Below, piece after piece: positions 1 to 8,065 of a stretch of DNA of 24,507 nucleotides. The DNA is from Burkholderiales bacterium. GTDB taxonomy: Bacteria > Pseudomonadota > Gammaproteobacteria > Burkholderiales > Nitrosomonadaceae. How positions within the stretch are numbered: the stretch's first letter is position 1; each line of letters opens with the position of its first letter. The DNA lies in assembly GCA_024235755.1 (NCBI GenBank), contig JACKLV010000024.1, forward strand, positions 1 to 24,507, written 5' to 3'. The translations under genes were made by a program, and so were the position numbers. The notes under the pieces are model-generated. The model ran no database searches. It worked only from the letters and a program-made list of their open reading frames with translations, and had not been told where the DNA came from.

Positions 1-840
1 TATCCGGCTGCTCAGATGCCCATTGATCAACACGTATCGCCTCAGATTGTGCTTTCAGGTGTTTCGGTTGCCTGCCACGGCCATTCCTGGCAGGAATACT
101 CGGCATTGGGTCTTCAAGATAAATCATCTGCCGACAGTGAACATCAGCGACAAATGTGCAGCCAAGTTTATCAACACCACGCAAGAAAGCAGGATCCTTG
201 CCATAACCGCCATCAATACCGACATAACCAAAACGCACGCCACGTTGTTTGACTGCTTCGATCATCGATAATGCAATCTCGCATTTGCTTTGATAATGCT
301 GGCATGCCTTAGGTATTGCCGCCTTCTTGCAACGATCCGGATCATTTACCCAATGCTGTGGCAAATACAAGCGTGTATCAATCAAACTGGCCATGTCGTT
401 GTGACACAGACTGGCAAACACACCAACCTGACAATTGTCCACCTTGCCAAGACGACCATTCCATTGCCGGGAAACACCCGCGGATGATTCTCCTTTCTTG
501 GCAAAGCCACTTTCGTCAATAATCAGGATGGCCTCAGTTCCACCCAACAGCGCATCCGTTTCACGCGCAATCTGTTCGCCAAAACCATTCCAGTCAATCG
601 CCTCCGATATAAGCATGTGCTGCATCGCCTGATGATCAACTTCGTTGACTCTCCCATGCGCAGCATATTCGCCCGCTCAGACTGAAACAATCCGCGCAAA
701 TAGCCGCAGAACGTCGCTGTCGCATCGCGTGTCGAGGATACAAAAAATGATGAAAATGACGATAAATGCGCGCTAAGTGCTTCTGGAAGCCCCTGAAGGG
801 CAAATTGGAGTGACCATTTAGTATTTTCACGACATGATCG
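1..840 (-). pseudogene. IS701-type transposase fragment, frameshifted and cut by the window edge
   Basis: Reading the minus strand leftward from about 840 gives a DDE transposase. The N-terminal part (read in the frame containing FCGYLRGLFQSERANMLRMGE) ends near position 650. There a one-base deletion shifts the frame, and the protein resumes as NEVDHQAMQHMLISEAIDW and stays open to position 1. The first catalytic Asp lies in IIDESGFAKKGES (about 490-525) and the second in GYVGIDGGYGKD (about 190-225). The segment with the catalytic Glu lies outside the window. These motifs and their order fit the IS701/IS4-like group. No in-frame ATG is visible at the N-terminus: the frame has a stop codon near 845, and the nearest ATG is out of frame. 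With two apparent lesions it is most likely inactive. The element ends and target duplication could not be found. Confidence 0.8.
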
Positions 841-1476
841 TGATTAATAGTTATTAAACAAAGTGTTACTATACAATAAATCATTGCCGCAGAGTAGGCC
901 TTCTAATCTGACAAAGTAGAAATAATTATATAACTAACTGGATTTTCACACAGTCTGGGCCATTGGGTGAATACAATGATTGATAAGTCTGGTTTAATTC
1001 CGAAAATGGCAGCAACTGACCCAGCTTACGATAAGGGTGATCCAGCGGAACCAGCGAATCCAGTGTTAGAAATAAACTACTCTGTTCTCTTTTCTTCATC
1101 GGTTAATCCGGTTTTGCATATATGATTCCGTATTATCGCTTAATTTGTAAGCAATTTCCCAACAGTCCCAACACATATGCCAGTCCGGTATCAAAAACAC
1201 CAGCAATGGACACCGGGACAATTAAAAAACTGGGCCAAAGATATGGCAGCGAAGTACTGACTTGGGTGGGTTATCAATTGAGCAGCAAGGCTCAACCAGA
1301 TCAAGTCAATCCTGCAAAGCAACCGCGACCAATTACGTCTGGAGACAGAGGTTTTATACCAAAAATGGGACAATAATCCAGCATATATTTTCGCTTATTT
1401 ATCGAAAAAAATTGCTTCCGGAACCAATTCTTCATAATATCTCTTTCAAATTTACAAAATTCACGCGACGTGAATC
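841..1476. other. Gene-poor stretch with transposon debris
   Basis: No convincing intact gene was found here. An ATG-initiated frame of 49 codons starts at 976 (MIDKSGLIPKMAATDP...) but has only a weak upstream purine stretch and matches no family I recognise. The frame 1122-1376 contains part of an IS21 remnant (annotated separately). The AT-rich end (about 1380-1470) probably carries the promoter of the following operon. A -10-like CATAAT near 1433 is visible, but no well-spaced -35 element accompanies it. Confidence 0.5.
1180..1335 (+). pseudogene. Scrambled remnant of an IS21-family IstA transposase C-terminal region
   Basis: Three short blocks typical of the IstA C-terminal half appear in order, but not in one frame. 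HQQWTPGQLKNWAKDM starts at 1198 and its frame soon stops at 1258. SEVLTWVGYQLSSKAQPDQ is in another frame, at about 1247-1303. LNQIKSILQSNRDQL returns to the first frame, at 1291-1335. IstA proteins normally have about 35 residues between the PEQ-like block and the IKSIL block. Here they are joined directly, so an internal deletion is likely in addition to frameshifts. It is non-functional debris. The family call rests on recalled IS21 motifs and could be tested by a translated search. Confidence 0.55.
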
Positions 1477-2652
1477 ATGCAATTCCAAAGTATGGCCATA
1501 AGAAAACCAGAAAAACAATTTATTGCTGACGCACTTACAGTCCGCCCAGTCATGTCCTATATAGACATGGGCGACTTTATCGATGTGCCGTGGCGAATTT
1601 ATGCTGACGATCCAATGTGGATACCGCCACTGCGCCTGGAACGGCGCTTTCACTTTTCCAAATACAATCCTTTTCTGCAACATGGTGAATGGCAAGCTTG
1701 GGTCGCTTATCGGCATCACCAGCCGGTAGGCAGAATCAGTGCACAGATCGACACACTGCATCGGCAGCGCTATGGCGATGACACTGGACATTTCGGGTTG
1801 CTGGAATGCATTAATGATCAGGATGTTTTCACGGCACTCATGCTACATGCCGAAGCCTGGCTGGCTGCGCGGCACACGCGCCATATTACGGGGCCGTTCA
1901 ATTTATCCATCAACCAGGAATGCGGCATTCTGGTTGATGGGTACGACACGCCACCGTCGGTAATGATGCCGCATACTGCGCGCTGGTACCCGCAATTGCT
2001 GGAATCGCATGATTTCTTCCCCGCCAAAGATTTACTGGCGTACAAAATTGCAGTCGATTTTGATCCGCCTCCAGTCATGCAGCGATTAATCGAACGCCAT
2101 GCCGATCAGATTCGAGTCAGACCCTTAAACCGTAACCAGTTTGCCGCTGAAATGGAAGTACTGCGGGATATTTTCAACGATGCCTGGTCTGAAAACTGGG
2201 GATTTGTGCCATTTACCGAAGCGGAGTTCGCCGAACTGGGTAACAGTCTCAAATATCTGGTATCCGACGAATATATTCAAATTGCAGAAGTTGACGGACA
2301 ACCCGCCGCATTTATGGCCGCCCTTCCCAACCTGAATGAAGTGCTTGCAGAACTCAACGGACGCCTGCTTCCGTTTGGCTGGTTAAAATTAATCAAAAAA
2401 CTAAAGCGTCATGAAATCAAAACGGCGCGCATTCCTTTAATGGGTGTACGCAGACAATACCATAATACTACGCTGGGAATGGCGCTGGCCTGCGCCGTTA
2501 TTGAAGCGCCCAAAAAAATCGGCATAGCGCACGGCATTCGTGAAGTTGAGCTATCTTGGATACTGGAAGACAATAAGTCGATGCGCGGCATTCTACAAAA
2601 TATCGGCAGCGAAGAATACAAACGTTACCGCATTTACGGAAAAACACTGTGA
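1477..2652 (+). CDS. GNAT-like acyltransferase, first gene of lipid operon
   Basis: A 391-residue protein of the long, mostly uncharacterised GNAT-like group. Its C-terminal part has the usual acyltransferase layout: LMGVRRQYHNTTLGMAL at about residues 321-337 stands where the acyl-CoA pyrophosphate-binding loop is expected, though the Gly pattern is loose. ELSWILEDNKSMRGILQNIG at about 358-377 is the typical closing segment. There is no signal peptide or membrane segment, so it should be cytoplasmic. The acceptor is unknown; an aminoacyl- or acyl-transfer to a lipid headgroup is conceivable from context only. The start at 1477 has a weak ribosome-binding site, and Met6 (1492) is an alternative. 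The stop overlaps the next start by 4 nt (GTGA), which indicates translational coupling. Confidence 0.75.
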   Translation: MQFQSMAIRKPEKQFIADALTVRPVMSYIDMGDFIDVPWRIYADDPMWIPPLRLERRFHFSKYNPFLQHGEWQAWVAYRHHQPVGRISAQIDTLHRQRYGDDTGHFGLLECINDQDVFTALMLHAEAWLAARHTRHITGPFNLSINQECGILVDGYDTPPSVMMPHTARWYPQLLESHDFFPAKDLLAYKIAVDFDPPPVMQRLIERHADQIRVRPLNRNQFAAEMEVLRDIFNDAWSENWGFVPFTEAEFAELGNSLKYLVSDEYIQIAEVDGQPAAFMAALPNLNEVLAELNGRLLPFGWLKLIKKLKRHEIKTARIPLMGVRRQYHNTTLGMALACAVIEAPKKIGIAHGIREVELSWILEDNKSMRGILQNIGSEEYKRYRIYGKTL

Positions 2653-3491
2653 CTCATCCACGCAACCCTGTGCAGCAAAAATTTACCGCGCTGGTACTTG
2701 CCGCTGACCGCACGGAAGACGATCCAATCACCCGGCATACGGGGGCAGCGTGCAAAGCATTTGCACCCGTTGGCGGAAAACCGATGATCATTCGCGTATT
2801 GGACACGCTTGCCGCCAGCAACCTGATTGAATCTATCGTTTTATGCGGGCCTCCCAGATCAAGATTGAATGACTGTCCTTCTTTGAAAGCAAGAATAGAA
2901 TTGGGAGAAGTCACTTGGCTGCCCAATAAAGAATCGCCAAGCCGCAGCGCAGAACATGGATTCGAACATTTACCTGCGAACGCTCCGGTGCTGTTGACAA
3001 CGGCCGATCATGCGCTGCTCAGCCCTCATACTGTCCAGTATTTTTTGACGGAATCGCTTAAAGCCAATAGCGATGCGACAGTTGGCCTGGTAAAACAAGC
3101 ACGGATGACCGCAGCCTTTCCGGAAACCAGACGCACCTTTTTTCGTTTGCGTGACGGCGGCGTATGCGGCTGTAATTTATTCACGTTCAGACCGGACGGG
3201 CGTAAACTTGTTGAATTCTGGCGTTCAGTCGAAGACTTGCGCAAATATCCCTGGCGCCTGATTGCACACTTTGTGGGGCCTAGCATTGTCCTGTCCTATT
3301 TGTTCAGACGGCTTTCTTTGGATCAAGCATTAAATACCTTGGCCGCCAAATCAGGCGTACGTGTTGAACCGATCATACTTCAGGACGCGCGTGCCGGAAT
3401 CGATGTCGATACCGTTGAGGATTTACTGCTGGCTGAATCGATACTCAACAAGGCTATCGTTCCGTTTTATAAACGCAACAAAACGTTCTGA
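2649..3491 (+). CDS. MobA-like NTP transferase (GT-A fold nucleotidyltransferase)
   Basis: A 280-residue nucleotidyltransferase. Residues 14-21 (ALVLAADR) and 35-46 (CKAFAPVGGKPM) form the nucleotide-binding signature, with Arg21 and Lys44. TTADHALL at about 117-124 supplies the metal-binding Asp120. A second acidic site, AGIDVDTVEDL, lies near residue 250. The family makes NDP-sugars, CDP-alcohols or molybdopterin-type products. Sitting in front of a CDP-alcohol phosphatidyltransferase, it could activate a polar headgroup or inositol-like alcohol, but the substrate cannot be read from sequence. It starts with GTG, overlapping the preceding stop by 4 nt. The next gene begins 56 nt downstream. 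Confidence 0.82.
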   Translation: MTHPRNPVQQKFTALVLAADRTEDDPITRHTGAACKAFAPVGGKPMIIRVLDTLAASNLIESIVLCGPPRSRLNDCPSLKARIELGEVTWLPNKESPSRSAEHGFEHLPANAPVLLTTADHALLSPHTVQYFLTESLKANSDATVGLVKQARMTAAFPETRRTFFRLRDGGVCGCNLFTFRPDGRKLVEFWRSVEDLRKYPWRLIAHFVGPSIVLSYLFRRLSLDQALNTLAAKSGVRVEPIILQDARAGIDVDTVEDLLLAESILNKAIVPFYKRNKTF

Positions 3492-3547
3492 CCTGTCTTG
3501 ATGGTTTTATCTCAGAGACATCGCTCGATTTCTGATAGGATTGTTGC

Positions 3548-4624
3548 ATGAAAATAATCGAGCGATATATTACGCGCGAAGTGACGATCCCGTTTCTTGT
3601 CGTCATTCTGATTCTCGTCGGCTTATTTGCAAGTTTCAGCAGTGCGCGCTTTCTGGCCGGCTCTGTCACTGAAACACTCGGACTGAGTGCGCTTTTTATA
3701 CTGGTCATGCTTAAGACTCTGATCGCGCTGGAAGTCTTGATTCCGGTAGCGTTGTATGTTGCTATTATCAGCTGCATGAGCAGATTGCATAAAGATCAGG
3801 AATTAAATGTACTGCTTTCTTCCGGCATCAGCGGCAGACGCATCGTTTATATCGTACTGATGGTAGCGATACCGATCGGCATTATCAGCGGTCTGCTTTC
3901 AGCTTATGTCCGCCCCTGGGCCTATGCCGAAAGTTATATACTGGATGCGCAGGCAGAAGCGGAGCTTAACACCAACCGTTTCCAGGCAGGACGTTTTTAT
4001 GGCAGCGAACGCAGCGGCAGAGTCGTCTATGTTCATAGTAAAGATGAAGCCAGCAAGTCTATGCAGCAAATTTTTCACTATATCAAAACGCCCGATACAC
4101 GTGAAATCATTGTTGCCCAAAAAGCCATGCAAATACAACCCACCACGCCATTAGAACGACCGAACATACAATTATCGGATGGTTATATTTATCAACTGAC
4201 ATATGATGCTTCCCGAGATGACACCATTGCATTTGAAAAACTGACCTATTTTACGGACAGTGAACTGGCATTACGATATCGCCGCAAAGCCGCACCGACA
4301 AGGACGCTCTGGGAATCCAAAGAACCCTGGGAAATTGCCGAATTACAATGGCGTTTGTCCCGACCGTTATCCACGATATTAATGGCGCTAGTTGCCGTAG
4401 CGTTTATTCAAACCACGCCACGGCAGGACAAGGCAACCAAAACCTATTTGCTTGCAGCCGTCGTATTCGCCGTGTACTACAATTTGAGCGGCCTGGCGAA
4501 AAACTGGGTTGAACAAAACATCGTTGGCACTATGCCGGGAATTTGGTGGCTTTATGCCGCTATGTTCATCCTGCTGCTACTGTATGCGCTTAAGCCCGGC
4601 CAGAAACTACTGTCACTCCGGTAA
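3548..4624 (+). CDS. LptF-like permease (YjgP/YjgQ family)
   Basis: A 358-residue inner-membrane protein with the LptF/LptG layout: three N-terminal membrane helices (within about 12-125), a periplasmic beta-jellyroll-type domain (about 130-265) and three C-terminal helices (about 270-350). The motif LHKDQELNVLLSSGIS after the second helix is the cytoplasmic coupling region typical of LptF (family consensus E-L-x-x-L-x-x-x-G). In the Lpt machine LptF, LptG and the ATPase LptB extract lipopolysaccharide from the inner membrane. No lptB, lptA or lptC is nearby. Because it sits among phospholipid-synthesis genes rather than its usual neighbours, it may be a second copy for another lipid (inference). 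A TAGGA stretch precedes ATG 3548. Its stop overlaps the next start (TAATG). Confidence 0.82.
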   Translation: MKIIERYITREVTIPFLVVILILVGLFASFSSARFLAGSVTETLGLSALFILVMLKTLIALEVLIPVALYVAIISCMSRLHKDQELNVLLSSGISGRRIVYIVLMVAIPIGIISGLLSAYVRPWAYAESYILDAQAEAELNTNRFQAGRFYGSERSGRVVYVHSKDEASKSMQQIFHYIKTPDTREIIVAQKAMQIQPTTPLERPNIQLSDGYIYQLTYDASRDDTIAFEKLTYFTDSELALRYRRKAAPTRTLWESKEPWEIAELQWRLSRPLSTILMALVAVAFIQTTPRQDKATKTYLLAAVVFAVYYNLSGLAKNWVEQNIVGTMPGIWWLYAAMFILLLLYALKPGQKLLSLR

Positions 4625-5685
4625 TGCTCATTTTTCGTTATATCTCCACGCAAGTATTCATTGGCCTGGTAATCGCCACAGCCATTTTATTGCCCTTATT
4701 CAGTTTTTTCGATCTGCTGGACCAACTCGATGATGTCGGCAAAGGCACATACCGTACCATTGACGCCTTCCTGTACACCACAATGTTGCTTCCACGACGA
4801 TTTATACAAATCGCACCGTTTGTTGCGTTATTAGGAACAGTAGCGGCGCTGGGTGCATTAGCAGTGAATTCTGAGCTCATTGCCATGCGCAGCGCCGGTA
4901 TTTCACCATTGCAAATCAGTATGGCACCGCTTGCTGTAGGCATTGCCCTGATACTGTTTATTGCCGGACTTGAGCAGTTTGTTGCACCTCAACTGCAACA
5001 AAAAGCCATTTCGAATCGTGCCATAGCACTGAATCAAACCGCAGAACTGGGTAAAGGTCTTGGGATATGGACGCGTAATGAACGAAATATTTTGCGTATT
5101 GGACAAATGCTGCATGCGACCAAAGCCACGGATGTTGAAATTTTAAATTTCGATCAGACCAATCTATTGCAGGCGCATATCCATGCTGAATTTGCTGAAA
5201 TACGCAGCAATGACGCCTGGATTTTAACCAATGTCGTCATTAGAAAATTTACCGAAACGCAGATTCTGCTGACCCGCGCCGAAACACTGAGCTGGCAGTC
5301 ATTTTTAAAACCCGAGGATATTGCGACGCTTACCAAGCCACCTGAAAGTCTTTCACCCGTTGAACTTGTCCGGCATGTAGACTTTCTGCGCAGCACCGGC
5401 CAGAAGGCGGATTCGTATGCGCTCGCGTTATGGCGTAAAGCGGGTAGCGCTTTACTGACAATTGCCATGTTGCTGCTATCCATTCCGTTTATATTCGGTT
5501 CGATTCGCTCAGGCCTGGCGAATAAACTGGTACTCGCCGCATTAATCGGTGTCGCCGTCTACCTGCTCGACCAGATTTTTGCCAATGCCGGCCTACTACT
5601 GCACTTGGAGCCTGCTTTTGCGGCGCTTGCGCCCAGTGTGATATTAATTATGCTGGCAGTCCTGTGGCTACGAAGGGTTTTTTAA
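4624..5685 (+). CDS. LptG-like permease (YjgP/YjgQ family)
   Basis: A 353-residue partner of the preceding LptF-like protein with the same topology: N-terminal helices at about 5-25, 57-80 and 97-120, a periplasmic domain (about 125-260), and C-terminal helices at about 270-350. The opening MLIFRYISTQVF and the segment NSELIAMRSAGISPLQIS (the cytoplasmic coupling-helix region) match LptG. The start codon shares one base with the LptF-like stop, so the two are certainly co-translated and probably form a heterodimer. Whether the cargo is lipopolysaccharide or a phospholipid made by the flanking enzymes is open. The chromosome would need another lptFG pair for the second idea to hold. Confidence 0.82.
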   Translation: MLIFRYISTQVFIGLVIATAILLPLFSFFDLLDQLDDVGKGTYRTIDAFLYTTMLLPRRFIQIAPFVALLGTVAALGALAVNSELIAMRSAGISPLQISMAPLAVGIALILFIAGLEQFVAPQLQQKAISNRAIALNQTAELGKGLGIWTRNERNILRIGQMLHATKATDVEILNFDQTNLLQAHIHAEFAEIRSNDAWILTNVVIRKFTETQILLTRAETLSWQSFLKPEDIATLTKPPESLSPVELVRHVDFLRSTGQKADSYALALWRKAGSALLTIAMLLLSIPFIFGSIRSGLANKLVLAALIGVAVYLLDQIFANAGLLLHLEPAFAALAPSVILIMLAVLWLRRVF

Positions 5686-5696
5686 GTGCCTGTTGT

Positions 5697-5702
5697 TATA
5701 AT
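5697..5702 (+). promoter_or_regulatory. Possible internal -10 element upstream of the phosphatidyltransferase gene
   Basis: A perfect TATAAT lies in the 97-nt gap between the lptG-like gene and the next gene, the largest gap in the operon. No good -35 hexamer is found 16-18 nt upstream, so it is a weak prediction of an internal promoter. Confidence 0.25.
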
Positions 5703-5782
5703 AGCCTAATACAACTAAGGATAATCTCCTGTTGAGAATTAGATTAACTGCTGCAGATTGATTACTGTAAAACAAAAATACG

Positions 5783-7033
5783 TTGAATCAACAACCCATG
5801 AAAAAAACAACCTATATTCATATTATCGGCGGAAACAAAACCATGATATGGGGTCTGGATGGTCGCGAACGTCTTGAACGAATGATTCGGCCAATTGAAA
5901 ATGTAACGCTGACTGAAAAAACAGACAATATACCTGCAAACGCTCCGTTTCTCATATTGAATGCGCATTATCTGTTCGATAACAGAGTACTGGCGGCATT
6001 GATTGCATTAAAAGATCCTTTGGTATTGAACAGTCATGACAATCAACCGGTCGCTGTCCGCACTTTCGGCGGCCAGGCACCGCATTTGCTCAGCGTGCTG
6101 GCAAAGCCGAAAAATCAAAGACCTGAGCATATTCTTTCAGGACTGCCACATCTCACACTTAGTGATCTTAAAATCGATTTTCAACAAAATCTGAAAAAAA
6201 AGGATCCGCCTTATATCCTGCCGATTACGGAAGATAACCGCAAATTACTTGAGAAAGAACTGTTCTCTGGCTCCTACAAGGGTGTCACCGACCTGGTAAC
6301 GAAATGGCTGTGGCCGGCACCTGCCTTCTGGTGTACCCATCTTTGCGTACGCAAAGGCTGGAAACCCAATCATGTCACCTTGTTGAGCGTCGTTTTTGCA
6401 CTGCTGGCCGGTGTTGCATTCTGGTACGGATTCTTTGCGATCGGTTTGATCATGGGCTGGATAATGACTTTCCTGGACACAGTAGACGGTAAATTGGCCC
6501 GGGTTACCGTAACATCCAGCAAGTCCGGCGATATACTCGACCATGGGTTGGATATTATTCATCCACCACTCTGGTATCTGGCCTGGGGTATCGGTCTGGC
6601 TGGCACACTGACACCGATTGATCATCTCGATCTGCTGATCTGGCTGATGTTTTTCGGTTACATCGGCGGACGCCTGTGCGAAGGCGCTTTTCAATTATGG
6701 CTTGCGCCTTTCGACATGTTTATCTGGCGCAAAGCGGATTCGTTCAATCGGCTGATCACCGCACGGCGTAATCCCAATCTAATTCTAATGACCTATGGTT
6801 GGGCCATCGGACGGCCGGATCTCGGTTTGATACTCGTTGTTGCCTGGCATTTGCTGTCGACGGCAATCCTGTTTGGACGTTTGATTGCCGGATGGCAGCT
6901 CTGGCGTCAACAAGGAGAATTGCGTTCCTGGCTACAGGATATTGACCCCGTAAGGGATCGCGGCATACTGGCGGTAAAAATATTTACACGCGCACCAATC
7001 GACCCCAAACGCCTACAGTCCGTCAAGCTTTAA
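5783..7033 (+). CDS. CDP-alcohol phosphatidyltransferase with an N-terminal nucleotidyltransferase-like domain
   Basis: A 416-residue two-part protein. The C-terminal half (about 180-390) is a membrane CDP-alcohol phosphatidyltransferase with the full active-site motif: D232-x2-D235-G236-x2-A-R240, G249, D253 and D257. It moves a phosphatidyl (or similar) group from a CDP-linked donor to an alcohol. Residues 1-160 resemble a degenerate MobA-like domain: GLDGRERLERMI near the start, then VLNSHDNQPVAVRTF at 81-95. It lacks the usual Arg/Lys/Asp catalytic set, so it may be regulatory. Related archaeal enzymes fuse an active cytidylyltransferase to this transferase, which supports a shared pathway with the nucleotidyltransferase gene upstream. 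The longest frame starts at TTG 5783; ATG 5798 (MKKTTYIH) is the likelier start. Neither has a clear ribosome-binding site. The lipid product is not known. Confidence 0.85.
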   Translation: MNQQPMKKTTYIHIIGGNKTMIWGLDGRERLERMIRPIENVTLTEKTDNIPANAPFLILNAHYLFDNRVLAALIALKDPLVLNSHDNQPVAVRTFGGQAPHLLSVLAKPKNQRPEHILSGLPHLTLSDLKIDFQQNLKKKDPPYILPITEDNRKLLEKELFSGSYKGVTDLVTKWLWPAPAFWCTHLCVRKGWKPNHVTLLSVVFALLAGVAFWYGFFAIGLIMGWIMTFLDTVDGKLARVTVTSSKSGDILDHGLDIIHPPLWYLAWGIGLAGTLTPIDHLDLLIWLMFFGYIGGRLCEGAFQLWLAPFDMFIWRKADSFNRLITARRNPNLILMTYGWAIGRPDLGLILVVAWHLLSTAILFGRLIAGWQLWRQQGELRSWLQDIDPVRDRGILAVKIFTRAPIDPKRLQSVKL

Positions 7034-7051
7034 CAGTTCATTAACGCTTAC

Positions 7052-8050
7052 ATGACTGCTGTATCACCAACACATCGCATCAAGTCCGTACCGGAAAAAA
7101 TTGGCCTGCTGCTTAATCCGACGAGCGGACAAGTACGCAAACGCGAAAAAGCCATTCGCAAAGCACTTGAACAAATAACGGGCGCAATACTATGCGAAGC
7201 AACCGATGCGCCAGGGTTTATTGCCGCGACCGACACTCTGATTCAGTCCAATCTAGACCTACTGGTCATTATCGCCGGAGATGGCACTTCACATGCCGTA
7301 CTCAGTCATCTGTTCACAATCCTACCGGTAACGCAGTGGCCTGTTTTGATGATAATTCCGGGAGGCACCACCAATATGACGCCACTCGATCTGGGCATGC
7401 GGGGCAAGCCGGAAAAAATTTTGCAACGTCTGGCGCAATATTTACAGCACCCGGACAACTGCAATACGGTTAAGCAGGTTCAACGGCCTGCTTTATGCAT
7501 CGAACAAAATGGACAACAGACTATTTACGGCATGTTCTTTGCCACAGGGCTGGTTGCGCGCGGTGTCAAATTTTCGCGCAGCAGCGTCAAACAAATCGGC
7601 ATCACTGGAGGCATTTTCACTTTTTTGATTATGCTGCGCTCACTGATCGGTCTCATTTTCACCCGTAACAACAAAGAATGGGCGCCTGTAACCATGTCCA
7701 TAACCAAGGAAAATGGCGAATCATTTCAAGGCACCTATCTTTTTGCCTTGGCCAGTGCACTCGATTGTCTGCTATTAAACATACGCCCCTATTGGGGCCG
7801 TGAACCGGCGCCCCTGCATGTCACATGGGTCGATCAGCAACGTAAACACCTTTGGCGTTGTATATGGCCGCTGTTGAGCGGCAAAGGTGAACAACTCAAC
7901 GCACAGGACGGCTATCACAGCCATAACGGCCATCAACTAACGATACAAATGGATGACGAATATATTGTCGATGGCGAGTTATATCGCTCAATCGGTAACG
8001 AGTCTTTGCATATAACCGCTACGCCTCCCATCGCTTTTCTTGTACTCTGA
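7052..8050 (+). CDS. Diacylglycerol kinase-like lipid kinase (DAGK catalytic family)
   Basis: A 332-residue cytoplasmic or peripheral enzyme of the DgkB/YegS family. Visible motifs in order are LLNPTSGQ (19-27), AGDGTSHAV (75-83, the GGDGT phosphate-donor loop with Ala for the first Gly) and PGGTTNMTPLD (103-113). The last replaces the usual GGTxND and marks a distinct subgroup. It probably phosphorylates diacylglycerol or a related lipid to a phosphatidate-type product. That product is the substrate expected for the Tam41-like enzyme 15 nt downstream. It begins 18 nt after the phosphatidyltransferase gene with a weak ribosome-binding site. A second, divergent member of this family lies at 14824-15864 on the other strand. 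Confidence 0.85.
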   Translation: MTAVSPTHRIKSVPEKIGLLLNPTSGQVRKREKAIRKALEQITGAILCEATDAPGFIAATDTLIQSNLDLLVIIAGDGTSHAVLSHLFTILPVTQWPVLMIIPGGTTNMTPLDLGMRGKPEKILQRLAQYLQHPDNCNTVKQVQRPALCIEQNGQQTIYGMFFATGLVARGVKFSRSSVKQIGITGGIFTFLIMLRSLIGLIFTRNNKEWAPVTMSITKENGESFQGTYLFALASALDCLLLNIRPYWGREPAPLHVTWVDQQRKHLWRCIWPLLSGKGEQLNAQDGYHSHNGHQLTIQMDDEYIVDGELYRSIGNESLHITATPPIAFLVL

Positions 8051-8065
8051 CTGTTTTTTTATAAA

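Noticed and set aside
636..884. An 82-codon minus-strand frame
   Set aside because: It is an out-of-frame reading of the IS701-type transposase N-terminus; the family motifs are in the neighbouring frame.
976..1125. A 49-codon frame (MIDKSGLIPKM...)
   Set aside because: Weak ribosome-binding site, no family resemblance, and it sits in transposon debris.
6245..6694. A 149-codon open frame on the minus strand
   Set aside because: Antisense to the catalytic part of the CDP-alcohol phosphatidyltransferase.
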